Below are positions 38,331 to 47,204 of a stretch of 64,000 nt of DNA, in pieces. The stretch is from assembly GCA_963844695.1 (NCBI GenBank), contig CAWJPL010000029.1, positions 115,156 through 179,155 of the forward strand, given 5' to 3'. Position numbers and translations under genes: made by a program. A model generated the notes under the pieces. It was not told the origin of the DNA. It made no database searches and saw only the letters and a program-made list of their open reading frames with translations. The first letter of the stretch is position 1. Every line of letters begins with the position of its first letter. The stretch is from RYN-230 sp963844695. Its GTDB lineage: Bacteria > Actinomycetota > Actinomycetes > Streptosporangiales > Streptosporangiaceae.

Positions 38331-40013
38331 TCATCCCCCCGGCAGCGGGTTGTCCGGGCCGGCGAACGCCGCCGAGTCCTTGCAGATGTTCGCGTTCGCG
38401 GTGATCCCGCCGTAGCTCTTGGCCAGGTTGCTGAGCGTCTTGGCCGACGCCTTGGCTGCGCCCTGGCCGGCGCTCAGGCCGTGATAGTTCGAGCCGAGGA
38501 TGAGGTTGATGGACCCCGCGCCGAGCGTGGTGTCCTTCTGCGCGACGACCCGGCCGAGCGCGGCCTTCAGCGTGTCAACCTCGGGAAGCTGGGCTGCGGA
38601 GGAGTACTGGATCGTGGTGCTCGCGTAGCTGTAGTTGGCCGCCGGGCCGGTCCCGGTCACGGTGAAGCCCTTGGCCGTCAGGGCTGTGGCGGCTGAGCCC
38701 GCCACCCCATTCACACCAGAACCGTTCAGCACCTGGACGCTGACCTTGGCCGGACTGACCGTGGGCGCCGCGGCGGCCGCCGCCGTCTTGTCCTTGCCGT
38801 TGGCCTTGGCCGCGGTGGGCAGGTCGCGGTCGGCCTCGATGGCCCGGAACATCTGGTCCGACTGTGGCTGCGCCCACGACAGTTCGGCGGCCGGATCCCC
38901 GGCGTAGGGCACCACGGGCACCGTGACCAGCTGCACCGAACTCGAGCTCAGGCTCTTCATGCTGTCCGCGATGCGCAGCATGGTGGACAGGTCCAGGCCA
39001 CTGTCGGTGGTCAGGGACTTCGCCACGTCGCGGACCACGTTGAAGATCCGGCTGGGCTGGCTGAGCAGGTTGGTTGACTTCAGCTTCTGCATGACCGCGG
39101 CCAGGAAGTACTGCTGGCGCTGGATGCGCTGGGTATCTGAGCCCTCGCCGATGTTCTCCCGGAGCCGGACGAACGCCAGCGCCTGCGCGCCGTTGACCAC
39201 TCGCTTGCCCGCCGCGAGGTGCAGCCGGGCCTGGGGGTTGTTGATGGCGAACGGCAGGCAGACCGGCACCCCGCCGACGTCGTTGACGATCGACTGGAAG
39301 CCGGCGAAGTTCACTTCCACGAAGTGCTGGATGCGGATGCCGGTTTCCTGCTCAAGGGTCTTCCACAGGCACGGCGCGCCGCCCGCCGAGAAGGTGGCGT
39401 TGAGCCGCTCGACCTCCCCGGGCTGCGCGCTCTGGCCGGGATGGCCCTGCTGGTCGTTGGCACACGCCAGCACAGGGACCATCGAATCGCGCGGGAAGCT
39501 GATGATGTCCGCCCGGGTATGCCCCGGGGCGATGTGCAGCAACATCGAGGTGTCGGAGCGTGCGCCCAGCACGTCGGAGCCGAACTTGCGGCCCAGACCC
39601 TGGCGCGAGTCTGAGCCGATGATCAGGATGTTCAGGCCCGCGGTGAACGGCGGCCGCTTGCCCAGCATCGCCGCGGTCACGTTCTCCCGGCGGATGCTGC
39701 CCACGACCCCCCGGTATTTCGCGTAGGCCGCCAGGGACGTGGCCACCACCGCGACCATGGCGATGATGGCCGCCGCGCCGAACAGCGTGTGCCGGCTGGG
39801 CCGCCGCCAGCGCGGCCCCCTTCCAGCCTGCGCCCCGCCGCCGCCGCGTCCCGGCCGCGGGTCCGGGGGCCCTGCGGGCTCGGGACCGTACAGGGCCAGC
39901 TGCCAGTCCGTGTCCCCCCGGGAGTCCAATCCGGCCGGCCGCGGCGGTCCGGGCGCATAGCCGGACACTGAGATACCGCCCCCGGACTCGTCCATGTCGT
40001 CGTAGCGGGTCAT
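38331..40013 (-). CDS. LytR-CpsA-Psr (LCP) family wall-polymer ligase with LytR_C domain
   Basis: About 560 residues. A disordered Gly/Pro-rich cytoplasmic region precedes one membrane helix (about 76-100). The LCP domain starts at LNILIIGSDSRQG, with ISFPRDSMVPV and the Arg-rich FVRLRENIGEGSDTQRIQRQQ. A LytR_C domain follows near VSVQVLNGSGVNGVAGS. LCP enzymes attach glycopolymers from the lipid carrier to peptidoglycan. I prefer the ATG at 40013 after GAGGAG, though spacing is short; the frame is open to 40076. Confidence 0.88.
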   Translation of the reverse strand: MTRYDDMDESGGGISVSGYAPGPPRPAGLDSRGDTDWQLALYGPEPAGPPDPRPGRGGGGAQAGRGPRWRRPSRHTLFGAAAIIAMVAVVATSLAAYAKYRGVVGSIRRENVTAAMLGKRPPFTAGLNILIIGSDSRQGLGRKFGSDVLGARSDTSMLLHIAPGHTRADIISFPRDSMVPVLACANDQQGHPGQSAQPGEVERLNATFSAGGAPCLWKTLEQETGIRIQHFVEVNFAGFQSIVNDVGGVPVCLPFAINNPQARLHLAAGKRVVNGAQALAFVRLRENIGEGSDTQRIQRQQYFLAAVMQKLKSTNLLSQPSRIFNVVRDVAKSLTTDSGLDLSTMLRIADSMKSLSSSSVQLVTVPVVPYAGDPAAELSWAQPQSDQMFRAIEADRDLPTAAKANGKDKTAAAAAAPTVSPAKVSVQVLNGSGVNGVAGSAATALTAKGFTVTGTGPAANYSYASTTIQYSSAAQLPEVDTLKAALGRVVAQKDTTLGAGSINLILGSNYHGLSAGQGAAKASAKTLSNLAKSYGGITANANICKDSAAFAGPDNPLPGG

Positions 40014-40165
40014 CGCTCCTCGTGGCGTGGGGCCGCGGCTTGCGCGGGGGTGCGGGGTATGGCGTCCATTGTTCACCGAACAGCTACCGCATGTGGCGTC
40101 AATAGGATGAATCGGTCACCGGGGCCTCCTCGGCAATGTCGGTGTCCCCGCCTAGAGTGGGACCC

Positions 40166-42442
40166 GTGCATCCGGGAGCCCGTGAGGCCGGCCCAGCGGC
40201 CGAGAGCCGTGAGCCTGCCGCCACGGTGAGGCTGGGACGCCGGGTGCCCTCGGCCTGGTGGTGGTTCAACCAGGTCACAGTGCTGCCGGTGCTGCTGGCC
40301 ATGGCCTGGCTCATCCCCGGCACGGCCCTGCTGATGGCGGGCAGGCTGCGGCCCGCCCCGCTGGTGCTGATCTCGGCGCCGCTGGCCGTCATCCTGATCG
40401 CCGCCGTCGGGCGCCGGGTGCCCGGGCAGCGGCTTATCACGGCGCCCGGGGCCGGCCAGCCCCGCCGCGCGGCCGCGGCCTGGACCGGCTGGTGGGGCCT
40501 CGCAGGCACGATCGTGGTGGCGGCCGGCTTCGGGGCCTGGCAGATCCGTCTCAATTCCCCGCAGGTCATCGTGACGCGCCAACCCGGCGCACTCTTCCAG
40601 GTGGCGTACTGGATCGCGGGGCACGGCTCGCTGCCCATCCCGGAATCGCTGCGTGACTTCGGCGGGGCGCACCCGGGGCTCACTTTCGCCAGTACCGGCC
40701 TGACCGCGACCCACGGTGGCCTGTCCCCGCAGTTCGCGCAAGGGCTGGCCATCGTCACGGCCGGTGGCTGGTGGATCCACGGCATGGCCACAGCCGTGCT
40801 GGTCAGCCCGGTGCTCGCTGCCCTCGCGGTGCTCACCTTCGGCGGCCTCGCGGGACGGCTGGCAGGCCCGCAGTGGGCCCCGCCCGCGGCCCTGGTCCTG
40901 GCCGTCACGCTGCCGGAGCAGTACACGAGCCGGTCGGCGTTCACCGAGCCCCTGGCGCAACTGCTGCTGCTCGGCGGGCTGTGCCTGGTGGCCGACTCGC
41001 TCACGATCCGTCCCGGCCGGTCCTGGCTCCCTCGCGACCCGGGGCGGCTGAGCTGGCCGGCCTGGCTGTCGCCGGGCCTGGCCGCGGCCGCGCTCGGGGG
41101 CCTGGCTCTGGGCCTGGCCGCACTGGCCGCCCCGAACGTGCTGCCCGACCTGATTCCCGTCATCCCGTTCGTGGGCCTGCTGGCCGCGGCCCGGCGCCCC
41201 CAGGCGCTTCCGCTGGGGCTCGGCGTGCTCGCCGGGGCGGGATACGCCGTCGCGGGCACCTGGGTCACGGCGCCAGCCGCACTAGCTGCCCCGGGCTTCC
41301 CCGTCCGGCAGGCCAGCCTGATCGCCACCGGAGTCGCGGTGGCGACCGTCGCCGCCGTGGCCGTCGCGACCTGGCCGCCCGCCCGGTCCCGGGCCGCCCG
41401 GCTGATCCCGGGCTTGCTCCGCTGGCGGCTGCCCGAGGCGGCCGCCGGGCTGGTCCCGGCGGCCTTGATCGCCTTCCTGATCCGGCCGTCGCTGCAGACC
41501 GCGCACTGGCACCCGGGCGCCGGCACGAGCGGGTACATCGGCGCCCTGCAGAAGTTCCTCGGCCTCCCGGTCCAGCCCACCCGCTCGTACGCTGAGGACA
41601 GCCTGTACTGGGTCATCTGGTACATCGGGATCCCTGCGCTGCTGCTCGCCGGTTTCGGGATGGCCCTGCTCGTCCGCCGCTGCGTGCGCGCGCTCCTCCG
41701 GTGGGCCGACGCGGACGGCGCCGCCCGGGCCTGGGGACTACCTCTGCTGATCTTCGGCTGGACCACGGTGATCGTGCTCTGGGACCCGCAGACCGCCCCG
41801 GACCAACCATGGGCGAGCCGGGTCCTGGTGCCGCTGGTGCTGCCCGGGTTCATCCTGTGCGCGATCTGGGTCGCCGCATGGCTGGATCGCCGGGCGAGGG
41901 AGCGGGGTGCCGGGCTGACGGCGGTGTCCCTGGCTGCGGCGTGCTTCGTCCTGGCCATGGGGGTGCCGACCGCCCTGACCACGTTCGGAATCACGCTCAG
42001 CCAGAGCGGGTCAGGGCATTCAGGTCCCACGGCCACGGGACTGGGGGTGACCCGGACCGGCGCGGGTCAGACGGCCGCCGTCCAGGAACTGTGCGGCGCG
42101 ATGAGCGCGCGGATGTCGGTGGTGATTCTCGACCGGGTGGCCGCGGGCGAGTTCGCCCAGGCGATCCGGGGGATGTGCGGCGTCCCGGCCGGAGTGCTGG
42201 CGGGGGCTCCGCAAGCGCAGGTCCAGGCCGTGATCCGGGGCATCGCCGACGCGGGCCGCGAGCCTGTGCTGGTGGCCACCCGGCCGTCCGAGCTCATCGG
42301 GTACGGGGCTACCCCGCGCCGGGCGCTCCACCTGGTCACCACCCAAGACGCGCACGACCTGACCCAGCCACCGGCGGCCCCGTGGCCGATCACGTACCAG
42401 TTGTGGATGTCGGCGCGGAGCCCCTCGGCGCCAGGCGCGTAG
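40166..42442 (+). CDS. Large polytopic membrane protein, GT-C-like architecture
   Basis: A 758-residue protein with roughly 13-14 hydrophobic helices and a C-terminal extracytoplasmic region (about 620-750, with VQELCGAMSARMSVVILDRV and GMCGVPAGVL, a possible disulfide). The general shape is that of GT-C glycosyltransferases, but I see no diagnostic motif. The GTG at 40166 lies seven bases after TAGAGT (40153-40158). It is divergent from the LCP gene and may share its polymer pathway. Confidence 0.7.
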   Translation: MHPGAREAGPAAESREPAATVRLGRRVPSAWWWFNQVTVLPVLLAMAWLIPGTALLMAGRLRPAPLVLISAPLAVILIAAVGRRVPGQRLITAPGAGQPRRAAAAWTGWWGLAGTIVVAAGFGAWQIRLNSPQVIVTRQPGALFQVAYWIAGHGSLPIPESLRDFGGAHPGLTFASTGLTATHGGLSPQFAQGLAIVTAGGWWIHGMATAVLVSPVLAALAVLTFGGLAGRLAGPQWAPPAALVLAVTLPEQYTSRSAFTEPLAQLLLLGGLCLVADSLTIRPGRSWLPRDPGRLSWPAWLSPGLAAAALGGLALGLAALAAPNVLPDLIPVIPFVGLLAAARRPQALPLGLGVLAGAGYAVAGTWVTAPAALAAPGFPVRQASLIATGVAVATVAAVAVATWPPARSRAARLIPGLLRWRLPEAAAGLVPAALIAFLIRPSLQTAHWHPGAGTSGYIGALQKFLGLPVQPTRSYAEDSLYWVIWYIGIPALLLAGFGMALLVRRCVRALLRWADADGAARAWGLPLLIFGWTTVIVLWDPQTAPDQPWASRVLVPLVLPGFILCAIWVAAWLDRRARERGAGLTAVSLAAACFVLAMGVPTALTTFGITLSQSGSGHSGPTATGLGVTRTGAGQTAAVQELCGAMSARMSVVILDRVAAGEFAQAIRGMCGVPAGVLAGAPQAQVQAVIRGIADAGREPVLVATRPSELIGYGATPRRALHLVTTQDAHDLTQPPAAPWPITYQLWMSARSPSAPGA

Positions 42443-42508
42443 CCAGCCCGCCAGCCGGTGGAAGCCGGACCCCGGAGTGACCGAGGGCATTCTGTGCTCA
42501 CCTCCTGA

Positions 42509-42524
42509 CCGAACGCATGTTCGA
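42509..42524. promoter_or_regulatory. LexA/SOS box 1
   Basis: CCGAACGCATGTTCGA differs from the actinobacterial consensus TCGAAC-N4-GTTCGA at one of twelve fixed positions. Confidence 0.65.
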
Positions 42525-42529
42525 ATCCA

Positions 42530-42543
42530 ATGTGACTTCACAT
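42530..42543. promoter_or_regulatory. 14-bp palindrome between the two SOS boxes
   Basis: ATGTGACTTCACAT has perfect TGTGA/TCACA arms with a 2-bp centre. The spacing is too short for a CRP site; a GntR or other dimer is possible. Confidence 0.35.
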
Positions 42544-42548
42544 CAGCA

Positions 42549-42564
42549 TCGCACATGTGTTCTA
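42549..42564. promoter_or_regulatory. LexA/SOS box 2
   Basis: TCGCACATGTGTTCTA matches ten of twelve fixed positions of the SOS consensus. Its centre is 40 bp from that of box 1, close to four helical turns. Confidence 0.5.
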
Positions 42565-42611
42565 ATAGCCGCCAGGCCTCAGCCAGACCGGGCTAGGGCT
42601 GCCACGGGGGC

Positions 42612-42675
42612 AGCTGAGAGTCCGGCGCAGTCGCTCCCGCTGCCAGCGGAAGCGACGGTGCCGTCGCTCTCAGCT
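42612..42675 (+). ncRNA. 64-nt long hairpin, candidate structured leader or small RNA
   Basis: Stems nest in one hairpin: AGCTGAGAG (42612-42620) with CTCTCAGCT (42667-42675), CGGC with GCCG, GTCGCT with AGCGAC, and CCGCT with AGCGG around a GCC loop. Internal loops are small and nearly symmetric. No T-run follows, so it is not a simple terminator. Confidence 0.5.
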
Positions 42676-42765
42676 ATCCCACGATCACTGACCTGATGGG
42701 CGGATCCGGGCCGGTCATGAGCACCCGGGGCTGGCCCGGTACGGCCGCACGCTAGAGGTGAAGCA

Positions 42766-43884
42766 GTGACGACACACTTCGAAGACATAATCCGCCAGAA
42801 CAGCCAGCGGCTCGCCGACCTGAAGAAGACCACCGAGGACCTGCAAAGGGAACTCTCCGAAGCGCGGGTGTCGCTGGAACGTCAGCGCAACCAGCCCCCT
42901 GATGGCCATGATCTGTTGCAGGAGCACCTTCCCGACCTGTACCTGGCGCTGCCCGAAGAATCCCCGACCGGACCTGACCCTGACTCCGTCCCCGACCATT
43001 ACCCGCCAAACAGCCAGGTGTACTACTCGGCCGACGAGGCGCCTTTCGTGGGAGAGGGTCCGCCTTATGACACCGGGGACCCGGCGGGATCGGCCGACGT
43101 GCCGGATCCGACCGTGGGAATCGTCAATCACGGGCGGCAGAGTGCGTACCGGCGCGGCTTCTCCCAGCGGGCCACGATCGCGATGACAGCGGCCGCGGTC
43201 GTCCTGGCCACGGTGCTTGCGGTCATCATCAGCAGTGGCGGGGCGTCCTGGCCGGCCAGTGTGGCTACCGTGCAGGCGGAGACAACCAAGGCCTGCCAGA
43301 ACCCCGACGTCGCCTCCGAACCGGGTCAGGTCAACTTCGCCTGCGCGAAGGCCACGCGGCAGGTCCTGTGGGTCTTCGCCCTGCTGACCAGCGACAACAA
43401 TCCTCAGTTCGAGGACACCAAGACCGGTCGGCAGGGCCTGGAGCCCATCACGCCTGCCCAGGGGGGCGAGGTCGCCGCCTCACTGAACCTGCACCACCCT
43501 TACGACCCCGCCGACCCCATCGACAGCATCGCCGTGGCCGCTCGCGCTATCAACGACATCATCGGCGGGGCGACGCTGACCGGAACCGACGGCAACCCAG
43601 TGGTCCAGTCGGGGCTGGAAGGGAGTTCTCGGAACTGCCTGCGCTATACCGGCTCCGGCCTGGTTACCTCTCGTCAGGGATTCCCCGATGTGTGCACTTA
43701 CCGGATAACGAGCATGGGAGGCCAGGCTGCCCTGGTGGCTGACGTCTACCAGAAATGGATCGTGGGCGCGTCCACCGGGGCCGCACACGATGCTGCGGTG
43801 CTGTTCGCCAATGCGGGAAACCCTGGTGATTCTCAGGTGCAGGCCATTCTGAAGCAACTGGGCCACGAGACGCTGGCGGCCTGA
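42766..43884 (+). CDS. Membrane-anchored protein with N-terminal coiled coil
   Basis: A 372-residue single-pass protein. Residues about 5-45 (FEDIIRQNSQRLADLKKTTE onwards) are a heptad-rich cytoplasmic coiled coil. A Pro/Asp-rich spacer follows, then one membrane helix (ATIAMTAAAVVLATVLAVII, about 140-160) and an extracytoplasmic domain with four cysteines (KACQNP, NFACAK, RNCLRY, DVCTYR). No known family is evident to me. The GTG has AGAGGTG upstream. The LexA-type boxes and hairpin lie ahead of it. The topology recalls division or secretion accessory proteins. Confidence 0.72.
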   Translation: MTTHFEDIIRQNSQRLADLKKTTEDLQRELSEARVSLERQRNQPPDGHDLLQEHLPDLYLALPEESPTGPDPDSVPDHYPPNSQVYYSADEAPFVGEGPPYDTGDPAGSADVPDPTVGIVNHGRQSAYRRGFSQRATIAMTAAAVVLATVLAVIISSGGASWPASVATVQAETTKACQNPDVASEPGQVNFACAKATRQVLWVFALLTSDNNPQFEDTKTGRQGLEPITPAQGGEVAASLNLHHPYDPADPIDSIAVAARAINDIIGGATLTGTDGNPVVQSGLEGSSRNCLRYTGSGLVTSRQGFPDVCTYRITSMGGQAALVADVYQKWIVGASTGAAHDAAVLFANAGNPGDSQVQAILKQLGHETLAA

Positions 43885-43994
43885 CGTGGCTGCCTCCGTG
43901 GTGACCTGGTCTCCATTAACTGTAGCCGGATTAGGGACCGTTCAAGACACGTCACCCGCGCGATCCGCGGGGACGAACTATTCGCAGGAAAGAG

Positions 43995-46900
43995 GTGAAA
44001 TCGTTGCCTTCGGCCGGCCGACCGCGGTGGCAGCAGATGACGGCGCTGGTGAGTCTCAGCGCGGGCGGGGCCATCACGGGGTTCTCTTTCGTGCCGAAGG
44101 CGGCGGCCGACATCAGCTCGCCGACCAGCATGCCGCTGAACCTGGCCGCCCTCCAGCAGTCGGCCCGCCCGGCCCACTCGGCCCGGACGGCGCCGGGGAG
44201 CGACGCGATGCTCCGCAAGGCCATCGTCAACGTCGCCGACTACTACCTGCGGATGGCGGAGAGCAAGACCCCAGCCGAGATGGAGGCGATCATCTGGCGG
44301 CACGACAGCATCGACGGGGCTGACCACGGCCAATCGTGCGCGGCCTTCGCCAGCCTCACGCTCGAACTGGCCGCGCAGGTCGTGGGTCAGCAGAGCTGGG
44401 TCTCCGGCGGAGGCTCCTACCCGTGGCCGCTGCATTCCTGGGCGGACGTACGGGTGGACGCCAATCCGGACTCCCTCGGCATCATTTCGATCCAGCAGGA
44501 CGCGGAGGCGCAGCACCGCTGGCATCCGCTTGGAGACGGGTACCGGCCGCTCCCCGGCGACTGGGTGCTGTTCGACGGTCATGTCGAAGTGGTCACCGAG
44601 GACAGCGGCGGGGTGCTGCGTACGGTTGGTGGTGACTCACTGCCCAATTTTTCTGTCAACGCGCACGAGTATCGCGCGCCGCTGTCCGCAGCGGGCGTGG
44701 CCGGGTTCGTCAACAACGGTTCGCTGCCTTCGGCCGCGGGGGGTGCGCGGCAGGACGCTTCCTCGTCGGGCGGCCAGGGCACGTCGTCGGGAAGTAGCGC
44801 GTCGTCGGGAAGTACGGTGTCCGCGGCGGACGCGGCTGCGGCGAGCGCGGGCGCACTCGCGGCCATCCCTGGGACCCAGTCAGCAGCGCCGCAGAAGGCC
44901 GGGACCCCCGCGGCGCGGAGCCGAGAGCCGGGGACGGGCGGGGCAGGGAGCCGCGCGGCGGGGAGCCACGAGCCGGGCAGCCGTCAGGCAGCCCGCCGTG
45001 ACGCGGCGAGGCCGATGTCTGCTCACACGACGCCGGGTGACGCGGCCATCCCAGGCTTGGCGGTGCCCGCACCGAGGTCGGGTGGGGCGACTGAGAAGGC
45101 CGCGACTGGGCACGCGCCTGGCGGGAAGGCCGCGGAGCACGCGTCCGCGCGGCCAGCGGCAGCGGCCGCCCGGGGTGACGCGGCCATTCCCGGGCTCGAC
45201 GTGGGCGTAGATCTGACGCGCGGGCACCACGACGTCGCCTACCGCAGGCACCATCCCTCACCGGCGCGTAGGCCGGTGTCCGAGACGCGGGCCCAGCAAG
45301 CGTTCATCAGCCAGGTCGCGCCGGGCGCGATAGCCGCCCAGCACCGCTACGGGGTGCCGGCCGCGGTCACGATCGCCCAGGCCATCGACGAGTCGGGCTG
45401 GGGCCAAAGCGAACTGGCCGCCCAGGACCACAACCTGTTCGGCATCAAGGGCACCGGCCCAGCCGGCAGCGTTCCGATGCCCACCCAGGAGTACGTGAAC
45501 GGACAGCCGGTGAATACCTCGGCGTCCTTCCGCGTCTACCACGACGCCGCCGAGAGCATCGACGACCACGGCAGGCTGCTCGCCCACAGCGGCTACTACC
45601 AGCAGGCCATGGCGGAGCACCAGCATCCGGACAAGTTCGCGGCCGCCCTGACTGGCGTCTACGCCACCGACCCCAACTACGGGGCGAGCCTGATCAGCCT
45701 CATGCGGCGCTATGACCTGTACCGCTACAGCGCCTCCGACGCTCACCATCCGGACCGCGGGCCAGCCGTCGTTCAGCCGGGCAGCGCGACCATTCCCGGG
45801 GTGTCGGGCCCCGGCACGCCTCCGGCCCAGCCCGGCGGGTCCGCAAGCCTCACCGCCGGCGACCCCCAAGCCGACCCGGACCACCAGGCCCGAGCCGACC
45901 CAGACGGCGACCCCCAACCCGACCCAGACCGGGATCCCTGAGCCCACCCGGACGGCGACCCCGAGCCCGACCCAGACCGGGATCCCGGAGCCGACCCGGA
46001 CGGCAAGCCCGAGCCCCACCCAGACCGGGATCCCGGCGCCGACCCGGACGGCGAGCCCCACCCCGACCCGGCCCGCGAGCCCAGACCCCTCCCTGCCCGG
46101 CGTCCCGGAGCCGACCGGAACCGCAATCCCGGCGCCGGCCCGGACGCCTGCACCTGCGCCGAGCGCGGCGGGCCGCCCGCAGCCGTCCGGGACCCGTCCT
46201 CCTCAGCGCACCGCCACGCGGAGCGCGAAGTCCGCAGGCACGTCCACCGCCCAACCGCCGAGCAGTGCGCGCCCGGCGGCCACGCGCAGCCCGCAACCAA
46301 CACCGGCCAAGAACCGCCGCGCCCCCCGCGCGGCTACGTCCTCGCCAGCGGGTCCACGCCCTTCGTCCGGGCCGTCCGCGCCGTCCGCCCAGGCGGACAT
46401 CCCCGGTGTGACCACTCAGGCTGCGTCCGCCCGCCCGATGACCTCCGCGGTCAGCTTCGGGCCCGCGGCTCGCTTCGTGCCCGTGAACCGCTCCGCCGCG
46501 GCCCGGCCGCGGTCTGCTCCGTCGGCGCGGCGCACCGGCCCGGCTCGCGCCGCGGCCAGCCCGGTTCGCGCCACGCTGGCCAGTGCCCGGCGCTACCAGC
46601 CGCACATGCCCCGGTCCGTGCTCAACTCCTTCGTGCAGACGGCCAAGGGGCCGCTGCTCAGCGAGGAGACCCTCTACCGCGACGTGGCCAGTTTCCGCGG
46701 CATCAGCTGGCAGCTGCTCGCCGCCTGTGACTGGATGCAGTGTGACGCGCGGCCCCGCCGATCCCCGGTCTACGGCGAACGGCTCGGCAGCCTCAACGCG
46801 GACGGCACGGTGTACACCTCGAGGTCCGCGGCCCTGGCCCGCTGCGCGGACGACCTGATCCGGCTGGCCGACACCGTGTACGGAATCGACCTGACCGGGC

Positions 46901-47151
46901 GCCGTGACCTGTCGGTGCGGGATCTGGCCAACGCGTTCGCGGCCTTCCGGTGGGGCGCCCTGCTCAAGGCGCATGACTGCTCGGCGCTGGAGTTCCCGTA
47001 CTCGGTCGCCGGTCTTACCGACCACCACCTCGGCATGCGGTGGCCCAGGATCGCCGCGCCCGGGACCGGCGACCGTCCGGGCAGCCGGTACCGGCGGCCG
47101 TTCGGGGCCGTGCCCATCGTGCTTGGCCTCGACTACCAGGCGACCGTGTAG
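43995..47151 (+). CDS. Very large secreted wall hydrolase: amidase-like plus glucosaminidase plus PT-rich linker, frame-broken
   Basis: About 1,050 residues. Order: signal segment (to about 38), a CHAP/NlpC-like domain with candidate Cys in DHGQSCAAFASL and His in FDGHVEVV (about 80-235), a Ser/Ala-rich linker, and a FlgJ-type glucosaminidase (about 430-580, AAVTIAQAIDESGWGQSELA and HNLFGIKG). The frame then changes near 45840-45870 into a Pro/Thr linker (TQTGIPEPTRT repeats) and a C-terminal helical domain (SWQLLAACDWMQC, AFAAFRWGALLKAHDCSA). A short IPG motif occurs in both frames, supporting one polypeptide. It would cut both peptide and glycan parts of the wall. The GTG at 43995 follows AGGAA. 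Confidence 0.72.
45919..46062 (+). repeat. 48-bp tandem repeat, three copies, Pro/Thr linker
   Basis: Units 45919-45966, 45967-46014 and 46015-46062 encode PTQTGIPEPTRTATPS with small changes. This is a typical wall-spanning linker; the opposite strand shows long spurious open frames because of it. Confidence 0.85.
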
Positions 47152-47204
47152 ACCGGCCCCGCCGTGCCCAGACTCCTCACACCGTCGGAAGGAAGGTGGA
47201 CCGC

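Larger units (their letters stand above)
42443..42765. other. 323-bp regulatory region with LexA-type boxes and a long hairpin
   Basis: Between two forward genes. In order it contains a LexA-type box, a 14-bp palindrome, a second LexA-type box, and a 64-nt hairpin ending about 90 nt before the GTG at 42766. A 19-codon open frame (about 42695-42753) precedes the gene and could be a leader peptide, without further support. Confidence 0.6.

Noticed and set aside
42515..42530. tRNA T-arm-like string TTCGAATCC
   Set aside because: No acceptor or anticodon arms fold around it; the bases belong to the LexA-type box.
45258..46061. Reverse open frame with VGLG-type repeats
   Set aside because: It is the complement of the Pro/Thr repeat linker of the secreted hydrolase.
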